From the NCBI GenBank assembly GCA_949987705.1, contig OX465281.1:137068876-137132875 (forward strand): a stretch of 64,000 nucleotides of DNA, written 5' to 3'. Shown here in pieces: positions 39,701 to 48,425 of this stretch. The position numbers and the translations under genes were made by a program. The stretch is from Thereva unica. Taxonomy: Eukaryota > Arthropoda > Insecta > Diptera > Therevidae. The notes under the pieces are model-generated. The model searched no databases. It saw only the letters and a list, made by a program, of their open reading frames with translations, and was not told the origin of the DNA. Positions within the stretch are counted from its first letter, which is position 1. Each line of letters begins with the position of its first letter.

Positions 39701-41565
39701 GCACATATCGACCAAATCTATTGAGCTGTTTATTCATCATTACTACTTTCATCGTTATAATATCAGCTGAGAATCTGGTTACACCGTATAAAGTGTCCAC
39801 ACTTAAAAATAGAGAAGGTATTTACTTTGACGACATCGCAGAAGTGCAATTATATTTTAGCGAGTGGAATCTCCTAGTATATCACAACCTATCAACATAC
39901 TGGAAGGAATATTACGGCATTAAAAAATCCATTAGAAGATTAAGCATTCTGTGCGAGGAAGAAAACCGGCTATCAAGAAATTTATGTATTGCTACCTCTC
40001 AACAATTTAAGCAACAATTAATAGACGCTGAGAACATCAATCAACTCCTCTATCAACAAAATGAGGACACACACATCCGTAGCAAGAGAGCACCTTTTGA
40101 ATTTGTGGGAACCATTGCCAACAAACTATTCGGCATCCTTGACCAGGAATTTGCAGATCAATATGAACAACAAATACAGGAAATCAAGGACAATGAGAAT
40201 CTCAAAGGGCAACTGTTGAAAAATCAGACTTCAATAATCGAGAGCACAGTAAATATAATGAAGAAAAATCACGATAGTGTTCAACATCAAATTATAATGA
40301 TTGAGAATCAGATCCAAGAAATTACGACGCAACTCAATCATTCACAATATGAAGTCAGGGCTCACCAAACATTCAATTCAGCAGCGCTTTTAATAACACT
40401 AAGCTTAATGACACTACAAAATATTCAAAGGGAAATATTATCAGTCGTAATGGACGTGAAACGTGGGAAAATCAACACGCTATTATTAACACCGACTCAA
40501 CTTAGCGATCAACTAAAAATAATTCGGGAACATCTACCACCCAATGCCCAGCTACCTGGATCTGGAGGTTCAAGGAGCCTACTAAACTTATACAGTACCA
40601 TGCACGTAAGAACAAGAATCACTGAAAACAATATTTTATTCGACATCCGTATTCCACTTCTGAACACAGAATCCTATAGATTGTATGAGCTCATACCGAT
40701 ACCTGCCACTGTTAACGACAAATACATCTATGTGAATCCATCCAGCAAATACCTAGCCGTGAACCATCGAAAAGACAGATTCACTCCTATACGGGAGGAA
40801 GATATTAGAAACTGTGAATCTTTGTCACCTGAAAAACTGATGTGCAATCTGAAGCATCCCTTATTCACATTGAGATCAAATCAAAGCCACTGCGAAATGC
40901 AGCTGCTTAACAATGAAAATAAAATATCGCCATTTTGCAAATTAAAAACTACCCAGGCAGAAAATCAGTGGAAACGGCTACATAATTCAAATGCATGGTT
41001 ATTTACATTAAGGGAAGAGTTACAGGTTGAAGTTACTTGCGGGCATACACTGCATACAATCTCATTAATAGAAAATGGAATAATTACTATATTTGGTGAA
41101 TGCATCATCAATCACCAAACCCTATATATCAGGTCAAATAAAGGACAAAATAAAATGCAGGCATCATTAATCCCAGAAAATGCGGCTCTAATGAATCACA
41201 TCCAGTTGAGCACAAATCTCAATAACAATTCGGCAATTTCCATGATTCCCCAGCTTGTTCAAGAAGCTAACAGCGCCGACGTAGCTGGACTAGAAAATGC
41301 ACTTAAACAGCAGCAACGAGTATTAGATAACCTTCCAACTATCAACATCCATGACCTACACCACTACGGCAGCACATATATCGTCGTATTCATCATTATC
41401 GGACTCATCATTTTTGCACGGTGCAAACAACACGGCGGCGTCAAGTTCTCAAGAGCCTCCACAAGGCCAACACCAGCACCCAGGCTACGTCCCCGGAGGT
41501 CGTGGCCTAGTTTCGAGCTACCGCAAATTAATTTGGAGGCGGGAGAATGTTCAGCTCACATATAA
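33736..41565 (+). CDS. BEL/Pao Gag-Pol-Env polyprotein
   Basis: This 2609-codon open frame starts at ATG 33736. Order by residue: N-terminal helical region; DUF1759-type Gag core (about 229-382); Cys/His knuckle region (CTYCQADHKIYSC about 435, CTNCLVKGHAVNKC about 468, then CKLCSKKHH); DUF1758 aspartic protease with VDQGAQASFI (about 553; DQG in place of DTG/DSG); RT with YVDDIVSG (about 965); Pao RNase H with HGFSDASEKAY (about 1140) and WTDSKIVLSW; integrase zinc segment (LHGG ... CIKC, about 1456-1495); catalytic GVDYAGPF, YSDNATNF and WEAGVK (Asp about 1521, Asp about 1587, Glu about 1637); DUF5641 (about 1762-1815); then an envelope region (from about 1820). The last five residues and the stop lie in the 3' LTR. 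No stop separates Pol and Env, so Env is made by cleavage or from a spliced RNA. Confidence 0.93.
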   Translation: MDPLVKQQSLLVKTIQKVATQLRKDSSARKTKEYGEARLQTINHTWEQIELLNSQIEVMKDQHPDHKYFTESYYGQIESLYEQTRDQAETIIREAIDRKKNSDEIAVQLRLIKKQTGIIETLNRNIQTIQEGLGLPQSSIHYKQKIKLLNDYWEMILHNHAEIISSGKFKDDYFEKDMFATTEDVYQTTIINLQEKMEEVSLSTAQPVSGQPQTSSTAIIMDNNSAVKLPRIDIPNFSGDYLKWPSFRSLFMELIHKNGRITKAEKLFYLKANVKAEPGELIQHLSITNENYDTAWEILDRRYNNKRTLVSAQLRTLCNQPELSKESAINLKGLHDTTLECLEAIKNLDIDIKTWDPLLIHLLVQKLDKETRRIYEQSLKNPRELQDLKQFLEFLENRFQGLESIEPMKPNLTAKQSEKKNEVKVHHGAVGKLSCTYCQADHKIYSCDKFANLNTLQRNAAIRKAKLCTNCLVKGHAVNKCKSWRTCKLCSKKHHTLLHLDHVNPQGRINGQSLDPRSSEVSSHVAESLVHHPVLLATAEVTAVGKNGKLVVLRALVDQGAQASFITENAVQRLQLPRRRISARVTGVGGSTLETIKACIKLTIKPRFTSEYSTTTTALVLKNLTRLLPSERIFPKTTWTHTKNLTLADPKYDVPGKIDIIIGAEVFGRILLGNVLRGPPGSPIAQETELGWILSGEVEQESSNTNLQCYISEVGLNEEIRRFWELEELTTNAVLTTEDIICETHYKTTYKRAANGQYIVRLPFKKNPEDSNLGGSKELALARLLQLEKKFKTNKSFEIMYKEFMKEYLQLGHMIPVTDHIDTAYYLPHHAVMKEDSTTTKLRVVFDGTAKRQNHESLNEILLTGPQIQQTLVSILIRWRKHKVVFTSDIEKMYRQIKVDVRDQNYQRVLWRNSPDEPIKEFNLTTVTYGTASAPFLAIRTLQQLAKDTSTDFPLAERVIMRDTYVDDIVSGGDSVEEAIEISSQLITSLKKGGFNLRKWNSNCRELLQKLPWQLREVAPEFDFDQERSIKALGVHWSPSTDLFKIKVNTKDNKPPLSKRELLSQAAKIFDPIGLLAPITISIKLMFQELWTEGLDWDEPLPQEVSLKWEKIQVELPSLMQIHVPRWIGYSREAHHYELHGFSDASEKAYSAAIYFRTICGEKTTVSLLTAKTKVAPLKSKLSLPRLELCGATLLAKLLRETIDSLEIPDVPYYAWTDSKIVLSWICQDPHKWKTFVGNRVSEIQSATSKELWRHIRSAENPADIASRGLSPSKLKANTLWWEGPQWLKNDQVIYPASEIEETDLEQRKAVINTATLEVNENRIESLLQNYSSLRKLLRIIAYCKRFITNCMKTSNKRITGPLTVEEIENALPPIIQITQKEHFKEELEKLKTGQELSKSSRLITLNPFLDVNGLIRVGGRLDKSTLDYAQKHPIIIPHKGEITSLIIDEAHQKTLHGGNTLTLEIIRQRYWILNGLKAVKGHIHKCIKCHRYKKQMSQQLMGMLPKARVTPSRPFTHTGVDYAGPFDLLATTGRGSRTHKGYIAIFVCLTTKAMHIEVVTDLTSKAFIAAFKRLVNRRGPVAHVYSDNATNFVGASRIISDLHRQHSYRAEVSEALREDGTQWHFIPPSSPHFGGLWEAGVKSTKHHMRRAIGETRLTYEEMATLMTQIEACLNSRPLCPLSEDPDNLEVLTPGHFLTGAPILSLPDRNHLEINPNLLKRWDRLDRMYQEFWKKWSMEYIGRLQCRPKWNQKQDNLKIGNLVLIKDDNLPPARWALGRVVATHPGADGLVRVVTLQTKTGMLKRPVVKLSLLPVVSSNSDEEPGTLTNIMGEEMKDCGEELSSTQPKANARNPKNRKRAAHHISQSKEAKISKQERKPCPQRTYRPNLLSCLFIITTFIVIISAENLVTPYKVSTLKNREGIYFDDIAEVQLYFIFKLSCCDCGEELSSTQPKANARNPKNRKRAAHHISQSKEAKISKQERKPCPQRTYRPNLLSCLFIITTFIVIISAENLVTPYKVSTLKNREGIYFDDIAEVQLYFSEWNLLVYHNLSTYWKEYYGIKKSIRRLSILCEEENRLSRNLCIATSQQFKQQLIDAENINQLLYQQNEDTHIRSKRAPFEFVGTIANKLFGILDQEFADQYEQQIQEIKDNENLKGQLLKNQTSIIESTVNIMKKNHDSVQHQIIMIENQIQEITTQLNHSQYEVRAHQTFNSAALLITLSLMTLQNIQREILSVVMDVKRGKINTLLLTPTQLSDQLKIIREHLPPNAQLPGSGGSRSLLNLYSTMHVRTRITENNILFDIRIPLLNTESYRLYELIPIPATVNDKYIYVNPSSKYLAVNHRKDRFTPIREEDIRNCESLSPEKLMCNLKHPLFTLRSNQSHCEMQLLNNENKISPFCKLKTTQAENQWKRLHNSNAWLFTLREELQVEVTCGHTLHTISLIENGIITIFGECIINHQTLYIRSNKGQNKMQASLIPENAALMNHIQLSTNLNNNSAISMIPQLVQEANSADVAGLENALKQQQRVLDNLPTINIHDLHHYGSTYIVVFIIIGLIIFARCKQHGGVKFSRASTRPTPAPRLRPRRSWPSFELPQINLEAGECSAHI
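39244..39858 (+). repeat. 297-bp tandem duplication with 21-bp filler at the start of env
   Basis: 39244-39540 and 39562-39858 look identical base for base. They are separated by 21 bp (attttcaaattgtcctgttgt). The offset is 318 bp = 106 codons, so the frame is kept. The duplicated block encodes a basic region, the signal-like hydrophobic segment and the first residues of the mature envelope domain; the second copy alone runs on into the rest of env. Confidence 0.93.
41531..41547 (+). promoter_or_regulatory. BEL/Pao polypurine tract
   Basis: ATTTGGAGGCGGGAGAA directly precedes the 3' LTR. It is also coding (the frame continues to 41565). Confidence 0.7.
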
Positions 41566-42005
41566 AAAAAATCTTTAATTAACTTAAGGCACACAGCGGA
41601 AGTCACACATGACGAAATTGTTTTAGCTGCATTAAATCAATGCACTTCACCTGTAAGTGCATTAACATTAAATAATAGTCTAATCAGCAGTTTATTCACC
41701 TGAACATAATCAGGTGAATAAACTTAATGCGTCATGTGTGGCGACCGGCAATAAATTTTTGTAATGATATTATTTGTCCACTCATCACTTTGAATAAGTG
41801 TCAATATGTATGTTGTTTTTATTCAATAAAATCGAAGATAATGTTTATATATGCACTTTTGGGTGCTATAAATTTGGCTAGCTCATAAGAAGTTTTGGAG
41901 TTTTAATAAACGAGTCAACGGTTAAAGATATAAAATTCAGTTGTTTTGTTTCCTCAACGTTTAACATTTTTACAATCAGTTGTTTTGTTTCCTCATCGTT
42001 TAACA
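41548..42005 (+). repeat. BEL/Pao 3' LTR (458 bp)
   Basis: It starts TGTTCAG, ends TTTAACA and is uninterrupted. It contains the same dyads as the 5' LTR (14-bp arms at 41690-41723), AATAAA signals and the terminal direct repeats. Its first 18 bases encode the last residues and the stop of the polyprotein. It serves as the empty site for gypsy-A. Confidence 0.95.
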
Positions 42006-42300
42006 TCTTATAACAAAACTGGTCTTGTAGCTATACGTTCCAACTAGAGGGACAATTCTAAACAAGTCTATTCAGCTAATGGCATATGCAGATGATATAG
42101 TTGTCATAGGCAGGTCAATGATCGAAGGAAGCATATGTAGCGTTACAAAAAGACAACATATTACGGCGGAAATTAAAAGAAGAATACTGCTAGCGAACAG
42201 GGGCAGGAATAATTGGAAGAAGCTGACGAATCTGGTAAAAGCTTACTCCAAGAAAACGAAGACGAATATTAAAATTAAGAATTTTCTTTTTTAAGGGTTT
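42006..42300 (+). pseudogene. LINE RT relic, right part
   Basis: After the TCTTA duplication the plus strand reads RGTILNKSIQLMAYADDIVVIGRS, the catalytic YADD box of an RTE-like RT, continuing the relic at 22470-22840. The following residues are weakly conserved and the frame ends at 42292. The two halves show that BEL/Pao inserted between RT motifs. Confidence 0.7.
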
Positions 42301-42769
42301 TCGCGATAATTTTAATTATAATCAAAAACAAAGCGATGGAAGTCATTTTTGCAATATTAATTTTCAGAAGTGGTTGAATTATATGAAACCAAACCAAATT
42401 TTATGATAAGGGATAATACTAAAGTGCTAAAACTACCCCTACATCGACTGAAAATATAAGATTTTATAAAAGGGTTTGCTTCAAATTCGAAGTAGAATTT
42501 GGAAAAAGGTTAATTTTTTTTGCATTTATTTTTGATCCCTTTAAAAATGGCTCCCTAAAAAATGTATAGGACGAAGAAAAGAGGCAATTGGCTAGGAGAC
42601 CATAAGGGGTGCCAATAGCATACTTAAGTAGATTGGCTCTCGTTCGATTGCGTAGGTAAAGCATCCTTGTATGTAGTTGGCAAAATAATACTCGCATTTG
42701 GAATGGTCTATGCCAATGCGGATGCAATTATAAATGTTCATGAGTGTAGCGGGAGCGGAGAATGCATAC
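42301..42769. other. Unassigned stretch
   Basis: There are minus-strand frames without motifs and no repeat signature. Confidence 0.4.
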
Positions 42770-43041
42770 AGCTGGTGACATAACCAAGCGTACATGCGTT
42801 GCATTCGTTGACGGATAATATAGAAAAGTGTATTCAAATTCGACCTGACGGAATATTCCGTGAATGGATGCATGCCACGCAAAGGTCGGGCTACTTTCAA
42901 CTTGTTCTGCATTGCCGCATTCGACATAGCACACACAAGTATACACAACACACACATGCACCTTGCATGCACTCGGTACTTAGATTTTCGGGCTATGTGT
43001 GAAAGCCGGGACGAAAAACACCCATGTAATTATGTGTCAGA
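42770..43041. mobile_element. AGCTGGTGACAT MITE, copy 2, right end missing
   Basis: It starts AGCTGGTGACATAACC and is similar over about 270 bp to the complete copy at 57739-58072, including ctgcattgccgcattcga and ttagattttcgggctatgtg. The right inverted end is absent. CA-rich patches give spurious Cys/Val and His-rich frames on both strands. Confidence 0.65.
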
Positions 43042-43059
43042 GCCAACAGTTACACAGGG

Positions 43060-44900
43060 GGACTAACAATCTGCTTTGTACTCCGTGCCGGATCTGTACT
43101 ACACTGCTGGGAGCTCTACTACACCCTCCACATGGGGCGACGGGAAACAGACTCCTGGCATGGTTATGTCTCTACTAGGAGTGCTGGCTAATGGTAGTCG
43201 GGCGGAGAGAAGAACACTCTTTAAAAAACCACCCCAGTCTAAGGTGAAACAGGATTTGCCGATAGACTCGTGGCCAATGGGGTGCTTGGTCTCTAACATC
43301 CGAACACTGGACACCTGGTGTCCTCCAGTTTCAATTAGCCTTCACATAGTATACGGGCTCGTTATGGGTGACTTACTTTCCCGAATACTCGTGGGACCTT
43401 TAATGGAAACAAACGAAAACGAAAATTATAAGCTCGATGCAGCTCCGACAGCATCACCCTTGTCAGTTGTGACGATGGCCACATCTCAAGTGTCTTTAGG
43501 GACACAGAGATAGCAATTGCCTCAACTAGCCTAGCCATTGGGCACGCTAGCTGTGAATCAATTGCTTTAACGAGCGGAGCCATTGGGCACGCAAGTTTAA
43601 AACCAACAACCACGGCCGGTGGAGCCATTGGGCGCACTGGTTCTACAGACGAGTCGTCAGTCACTGAAGATGAGTCTTTAGACGCTGAATCCGTCTGCAG
43701 CGCGAACTCGGTCAGTGTGTGTTCGGTCATTTCCGGAGCTACCACCATTGGCCGAGACTTGGATAAAATGGAGCTTGACAAACCCAGGTTTGTCAAACTC
43801 TCCAACCGCTAGAGGAAATGCTTCCAAGAAGCACTGGCAAAAGGCCTCTCCAGGGATATGGCCCTGGAAAAGCTTTAACAAAGCCCTCCAAAAAAACTGA
43901 GCTGAAGAGAGTTCGCTCAGAGGAGGAAACTCCGGAACAGAAGAGGACCAAGACGGCCAAGGGCCCACTCGCCCCACCTTTAGCCAGGTGGTAAGCAGTG
44001 TCAAGCTTGGCCTCATCTCGACAGACATGGTCAACTGCCCCCTGACACCTGAGCAAATGGCACAATTGCAGGAGGCGATCATTGAAGTCGTAATTGAAAA
44101 AGCGGGCGGAGTGTCAAGCCGTCTTTCGAGGGGAGCTTCCCAAGAAGAGGCTGGCTGCTGTTAGTCTGCTCAAACCCTGACACAGCAGAATGGGTGAGGA
44201 GTAACGTGTCCTTCATTAAGAGCAAGAGTGCTCTTGATATTACTCTGGTGGAAGAGGGTAATTTCCCCCAGAGTGGTACATTAAGCAACGAGAAAGTGCT
44301 GGCTACTATCGCTGCACAAAACTCGGTTCCCGCTGACAAGTGGAAGGTGGTCCAGAGGCGGGTAAATGTTAATACACTTCACTCGGTCATGGTAGTGGAT
44401 ACCGCTTCCATTGCTAAGTTAATTAGTCTTAAGGGGGAAATCGCCTATCGATTTTCTCATACCAGGCTAATTCTTAAGGATAAAGATCCTTCAAAGAAGC
44501 TGCCACAAGGGCAGGGTTCGTCGTGTGACACTCAGACCATAGGGTCTGAAATGCCACCTCCCAATGCTTCTGTTGTCACCGAGGACTGCAGTATTGCCGT
44601 GGCCATAGGGCCATCTGACGGCGGAGCTGCTCTCGTAACGATTCCAGGTCCATCTGGCGTTGTTCCAAATCCGGCCCCCGCATCTGCAGCATGCGCCAGG
44701 GAGCCTGTAGCAGAGCAAACTGCTGGGCGGAAAAAGAACACACCTGCCGAACTTGGAGTGCACGGGGCAAATCAGTACCCCCAAGGGCAAAGACGGTAGG
44801 ACAAAGGGTCCTAGACAGGCCAAGAAGACCGGGCTTGTCAAACGCTCCTTGGAGAAAAAATGAGCGCCATAGGCCATTATACACGAGGGAGCATGGTTCC
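43060..44900 (+). pseudogene. LINE ORF1 relic (DUF4780-type nucleic-acid-binding protein)
   Basis: Pieces read in plus frames. 43530-43640 has three copies of a GAIGHAS-like phrase. MELDKPRFVKLSNR (about 43770) may be an ORF1 start. Then come RSEEETPEQKRTKTAKGP and CPLTPEQMAQLQEAIIEVV (about 44035), followed by the frame 44194-44799 with KSALDITLVEEGNFP and DKWKVVQRRVNV. This order matches ORF1 proteins of Loa/jockey-like LINEs with a DUF4780 domain. Several frameshifts break it. The endonuclease start at 45322 follows on the same strand. Confidence 0.6.
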
Positions 44901-45321
44901 GGAGCAAAAGTTTTTTTTAGACAAGGGAGGCATGCGGAGATGAAATAAGTGGAGAGTTTCGTGGTTGAGACTTTTGTGCTCCTGCTTTTGACCTGCGAAC
45001 ACGGAAAGCACGCACTCACACAAATAAGTCATTAATACGTTATGATGTTAATAATAATAAACTTTCAAACAGTCCAAAATCAACACAACAAACGCACTAT
45101 TTTCATCCATGATAATTTTACTATTTTCATTATGATAACTAATTATAGATTATAAGTACATAAATGAACTGATGTAAATAACCAGCCGACCAGAATCAAA
45201 AATTTGACATCTCACTAATACAAATAATCATTGCGTAGCAACACAAAAGCTGCTTCCTTTGCTATTGCTCCGTGCATTTTCAGAAACTTGCAGCAAAGCT
45301 TTTGGTTCCTGCCGTGTATGA

Positions 45322-45531
45322 ATGGCCATAAGGGCACTCCAAGCAAACTTGCACCATGCGAAAGGGGCATCCTCCACCCTGTGCAAGACTTACGCGGTGA
45401 GACATCTTACCCTTGTTCTTATGCAGGAGCCTTGCGTAACCGATGGTAAAGTCAGAGGACTTACCACTGGCTCAAGTAAACTAGTATTTGGTCGGAGATG
45501 CGGGGCGCCTCGCGCTGCCCCTTTTAATTGA
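45322..45531 (+). pseudogene. LINE ORF2 endonuclease, N-terminal fragment
   Basis: The frame opens MAIRALQANLHHAKGASSTL and continues LVLMQEPCVTDGKVRGL. This is the start of an APE-type endonuclease (LQxNLxHxKxAS ... QEP). It is cut off after about 70 residues, so the LINE is 3' truncated or rearranged here. It probably belongs with the ORF1 relic just upstream. Confidence 0.7.
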
Positions 45532-45646
45532 CAATCGTGTCACTCATCTCTCCACTACCAACTTCATTTCCAGAGATCTAGCGCCGATCTCGCTAAAGTT
45601 TTGACATTTCATCCCAGACATACTAAAAACGCTATGTCACGATAAA

Positions 45647-45841
45647 TCACCATGAAATGTGTGTAGGCAGATCTTCTTCTTTAACGGCATTACAACCGGG
45701 TCCGGTCCTGGCCTCTCGCAACTGTTCTCCCCACCGGTCCCAATTCTGAGCCGATATCACACAGTTTGGCACCCCTAAGTTCTGAGCGTCCTGGTCTACG
45801 CCATCCTTCCAGCGGAAATTGGATCTCCATCGCTGTAGCAT
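45647..45841 (-). pseudogene. C-terminal end of an RTE-like LINE ORF
   Basis: On minus the frame reads WKDGVDQDAQNLGVPNCV then NWDRWGEQLREARTGPG. This fits the RWKDxVxxDxxxLGxxNW ... DRxxWRxxLxEA tail common to many insect LINE RT proteins. No RT core is attached. Confidence 0.65.
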
Positions 45842-46044
45842 CCCACAGGACTTATCGCAGATAACAGATGCACAGCAGAAAATGAAGAAATAAATTTTAT
45901 GGTAATTATTTATATATGGAATTCATACATGAACATCTCCACTTCCGAAGGCTCAAATTTACTAGGTCGAAACTTTAATAATATCCCCAAGACTTTGAGT
46001 GACGAATTCAATATAAATTTTTCATCAGAAACGGCGCGTCCGAA

Positions 46045-46126
46045 CTTTGTGGATGAAGGTGAAAGGAGGAAAAAGGAAAGTGGGATGATAAGAGGTACCA
46101 CCCCACTTCTATCTTCATCCACAAAG
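46045..46126. repeat. 14-bp inverted repeat
   Basis: CTTTGTGGATGAAG (46045-46058) has its exact complement at 46113-46126, around a loop of 54 bases. Its role is unknown. Confidence 0.75.
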
Positions 46127-46652
46127 TGCGCGAGGAATATTCCTGGGAGCGAAGCGTCTAAACAGGCAAAAGTACCACGACATATGGAACCTCACTTGAC
46201 GCAGTTTTTACACGTTTTTGAGACCAGTTTCAATCAAAAATACTTCAATTTATCATAAAACCTATTCTTCATTTTTAGGTTTTAGTGTAAATAGGAATTC
46301 ATAAATATTGATACATATTTTCAAATTTTACTTGTATCAAGTCCAGTAGGCTCGTTACTATACTTCCTGCATCTGTCGTTGGCTTAACTTTTCTCAAAGC
46401 GTACTATATATCCGACAGACTTTTCACTATATCTATTGCATATTACTAGCTGTTGGGCACAAAAGTTTTATTTCTAAAGTGTGGTTGGTCTTCAGCACAC
46501 TCATATTTTGCGTTTTTCGAGCTTGACATGTGAATAACTCCAGTTCTATAAATCGGATCGGGGTAAGCTAAAAACCAGTGTCTTTGTAATTAAATTGTCA
46601 ATAAATTGGTTTCAAGTCTCTGAAGTACGTAGGTACATAACCTACAAAACTG

Positions 46653-46685
<33 letters not shown>
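46653..46685 (+). repeat. Poly(A) run of 33
   Basis: This is a long A tract followed by tag and more A. It may be the tail of a retroposed sequence ending in plus orientation; the parent is not recognised. Confidence 0.7.
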
Positions 46686-46687
<2 letters not shown>

Positions 46688-47059
46688 GAAAAAAAAACAG
46701 ATCTGGAATGAGCCCTGCCAATTGCTTCGCCCATTAACCAATTAGGTTCCTTTTATTTAAATTATAACGGCAGACCTATCCCCAGCTAGGAATTTGGCGG
46801 ATAGCAATTTTACCGGCAATATTTTTTTTTAAAATACTGAGGTATGAAGGGAATTAATTTTTTGAAAAAAGTCAGGGACTTTTTTCGAAAAAAAGGAGGC
46901 CTGGGGGAAAGAATAAAAAAGTAAAAGGGAGTTAGATTTGGAAAATCGGAAACACAGGTCAGTTTTGGAGAATTGGAAAATGAAATTGGTTTTTAATCGG
47001 AAAAACAGTTTAGTTTTTTAAATCGGGAAATTTTATTTTCGAATTTCCGTTAAGTCTAG

Positions 47060-47400
47060 TCGGCTAGTCGAAACTGAGAACCATTAAGGAGTGGACGGAG
47101 ATAGGAATCTTCAACAGTGCAGCTATTGACCTTGCAAGAGTTAGGGCACAGGCGTACCTTCTTTGATTGTCGAACCACCCCAAGACTGGAGCGCTAGAAG
47201 GAAGAATTGGCCGTACCTGTTCTATCTGCACCTTATACCCACGGGAGTTTCAGGAAACAGGAGAGTCTGGCAGGGCCCTCTGTCATTGCTTGAAGGCCCT
47301 GGGCCTACTTAGAGTGGAGGCCCACTTAAGGAGACGTAAAATCTTGAAATTTTTTAAAAACCACTCTAACATTGATCATTATGATTTTTCTTTAAAATAA
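47060..47400 (+). pseudogene. Possible LINE C-terminal tail
   Basis: The frame 47167-47400 includes ALCHCLKALGLLRVEAHL, resembling the Cys-rich LCxCxALxxxR tail of RNase H-bearing LINEs. Upstream, ARVRAQAYLL is in a compatible context. There is little else to support it. Confidence 0.35.
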
Positions 47401-47487
47401 ATATTATCTGAATTTTCACTATTTGTATATCTTGAATTTTTTCTCTGTTCACTATACTTAACGGTAAGTATTTTTTAATATGTATAT

Positions 47488-47711
47488 ATAGAAACTTTAT
47501 ATAGAAAATAAAAAAGTTTTACTATATTAACAATATTTTAATGGGTCCAAAACCAACAATCGTACAGAAGAAATTAGTTTTAAACAAAATAATCGAATAT
47601 TAAATTAATTCACGGCCATACGGTCACACGGTCTTTACGTCTTCGCGTCATTTATTTTTCTCTCCGCCTACTAAAACCGCTCAGTGTTGTCTGTGTTTTT
47701 TCGCTTTCTAT
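47488..47711 (-). repeat. gypsy-B 3' LTR
   Basis: It is 224 bp. On plus it begins atagaaactttatatag and ends near ctttctat. The other LTR (57088-57302) is 215 bp; the difference is a 9-bp block in the ccatacggtcacacggtc region. Exact ends are uncertain by a few bases. Confidence 0.8.
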
Positions 47712-47796
47712 GATCCCCCAATCGGCCATCCTGCTTTTGAGGTCGCCCCCGACATCATCCTTTGACGTCGATGTGTTCACTTCATCTTCCGCTGGG

Positions 47797-48425
47797 TCAA
47801 TTTCGTCCAGATTCAATTTCATAATCCAGCTGCTCCGGTTGATACCACGATTTCATATGATCCGCGGAGGTACTGGTGAAATTTGGTCCTTCATGTTCTC
47901 CTACTTTTTCTACTTTGTAACGATTATTTCGCAATTTCGTCGTTATTCTGTAAGGTCCTAAAAATTTCGTTTGGAACTTCATCCCTGGAGCTTGCTGTGT
48001 TCTCTAAATAGCAACTGCGTCGCCGACATTACAGGTGACTGCTTCCCTTCGTCTTCGGTCGTAAGCTTTCTTATTCTCTTCTTGCATTTTTGCAATATTG
48101 TTTTTCGCTTCTTCCTTAAGACTGGTCCGGTCCCGCTCAAAGGAAACGATGTGCGTTTCTTCTAAAAGTTCTCGTAGTTTTAGATCTTCCTTTGAACGCA
48201 TAGGACATCCGATTATAAGATTATAGATTATAAGTACATAAATTCAAACGGTGTTCTTTTAATACTCCGGTGGTAAGCTGCATTTACATGCTGTTGTGCA
48301 ATATTCACATACTTGTGCCATTCGGCTGCTTTAGGTGTTGCCATCTTCGTAACGATGGGAATAACAGTTCTGTTTACTCTCTCTACTTGACCGTTACCAC
48401 GCGGCACTCCTGTTGTGACCAACAC
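47797..48425 (-). pseudogene. gypsy-B integrase C-terminus and core end
   Basis: 48425-48228 holds GVPRGNGQVERVNRTVIP, the catalytic-Glu region, and ends at TPFEFMYL. 48201-48004 continues with a charged segment (EEAKNNIAKMQEENKKAYDR), and 47982-47797 has KFLGPYRITTKL, the C-terminal GPYxV module. The pieces lie in different frames, so the gene is dead. Confidence 0.75.

Larger units (their letters stand above)
39200..41565 (+). other. env: Envelope-like region (baculovirus F / errantivirus Env type)
   Basis: This is the 3' third of the BEL/Pao frame. It has a signal-like hydrophobic segment (LLSCLFIITTFIVIISA, present twice), a domain with GIYFDDIAEVQLYF and EWNLLVYHNLSTYW, a furin-type site RSKR (about residue 2114) followed by a fusion-peptide-like APFEFVGTIANKLFGILD, a long Gln/Asn/Ile-rich helical stretch (possible coiled coil), many Cys and N-glycosylation sites, and a membrane anchor YIVVFIIIGLIIF (about 2548) with a short basic tail. 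This layout matches insect class I F-type fusion proteins. The frame is open, but the signal region is duplicated. Function is not shown by sequence alone. Confidence 0.8.
22841..42005 (+). mobile_element. BEL/Pao (roo-like) retrotransposon with envelope; contains nested gypsy-A
   Basis: This is a complete LTR retrotransposon bounded by 458-bp LTRs starting TGTTCAG and ending TTTAACA, with a 5-bp TCTTA duplication. The 5' LTR is interrupted at 23189 by gypsy-A and resumes at 33360, and its two pieces (349 + 109 bp) sum exactly to the 3' LTR. Inside are a tRNA-Tyr type primer site, one 2609-codon frame (Gag-PR-RT-RH-IN-Env) and a purine tract before the 3' LTR. The LTRs look identical by eye, so the insertion is young. 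Drosophila roo is a known BEL-family element with a comparable env-like region. Confidence 0.92.

Noticed and set aside
42592..42972. Cys/Val-rich minus-strand frames near 42.6-43.0 kb
   Set aside because: They run through MITE copy 2 and a CA-rich patch and recur at 57.6-57.9 kb in a different frame context.
43362..44082. Minus-strand frames of 134-147 codons
   Set aside because: Antisense to the LINE ORF1 relic; no motif.
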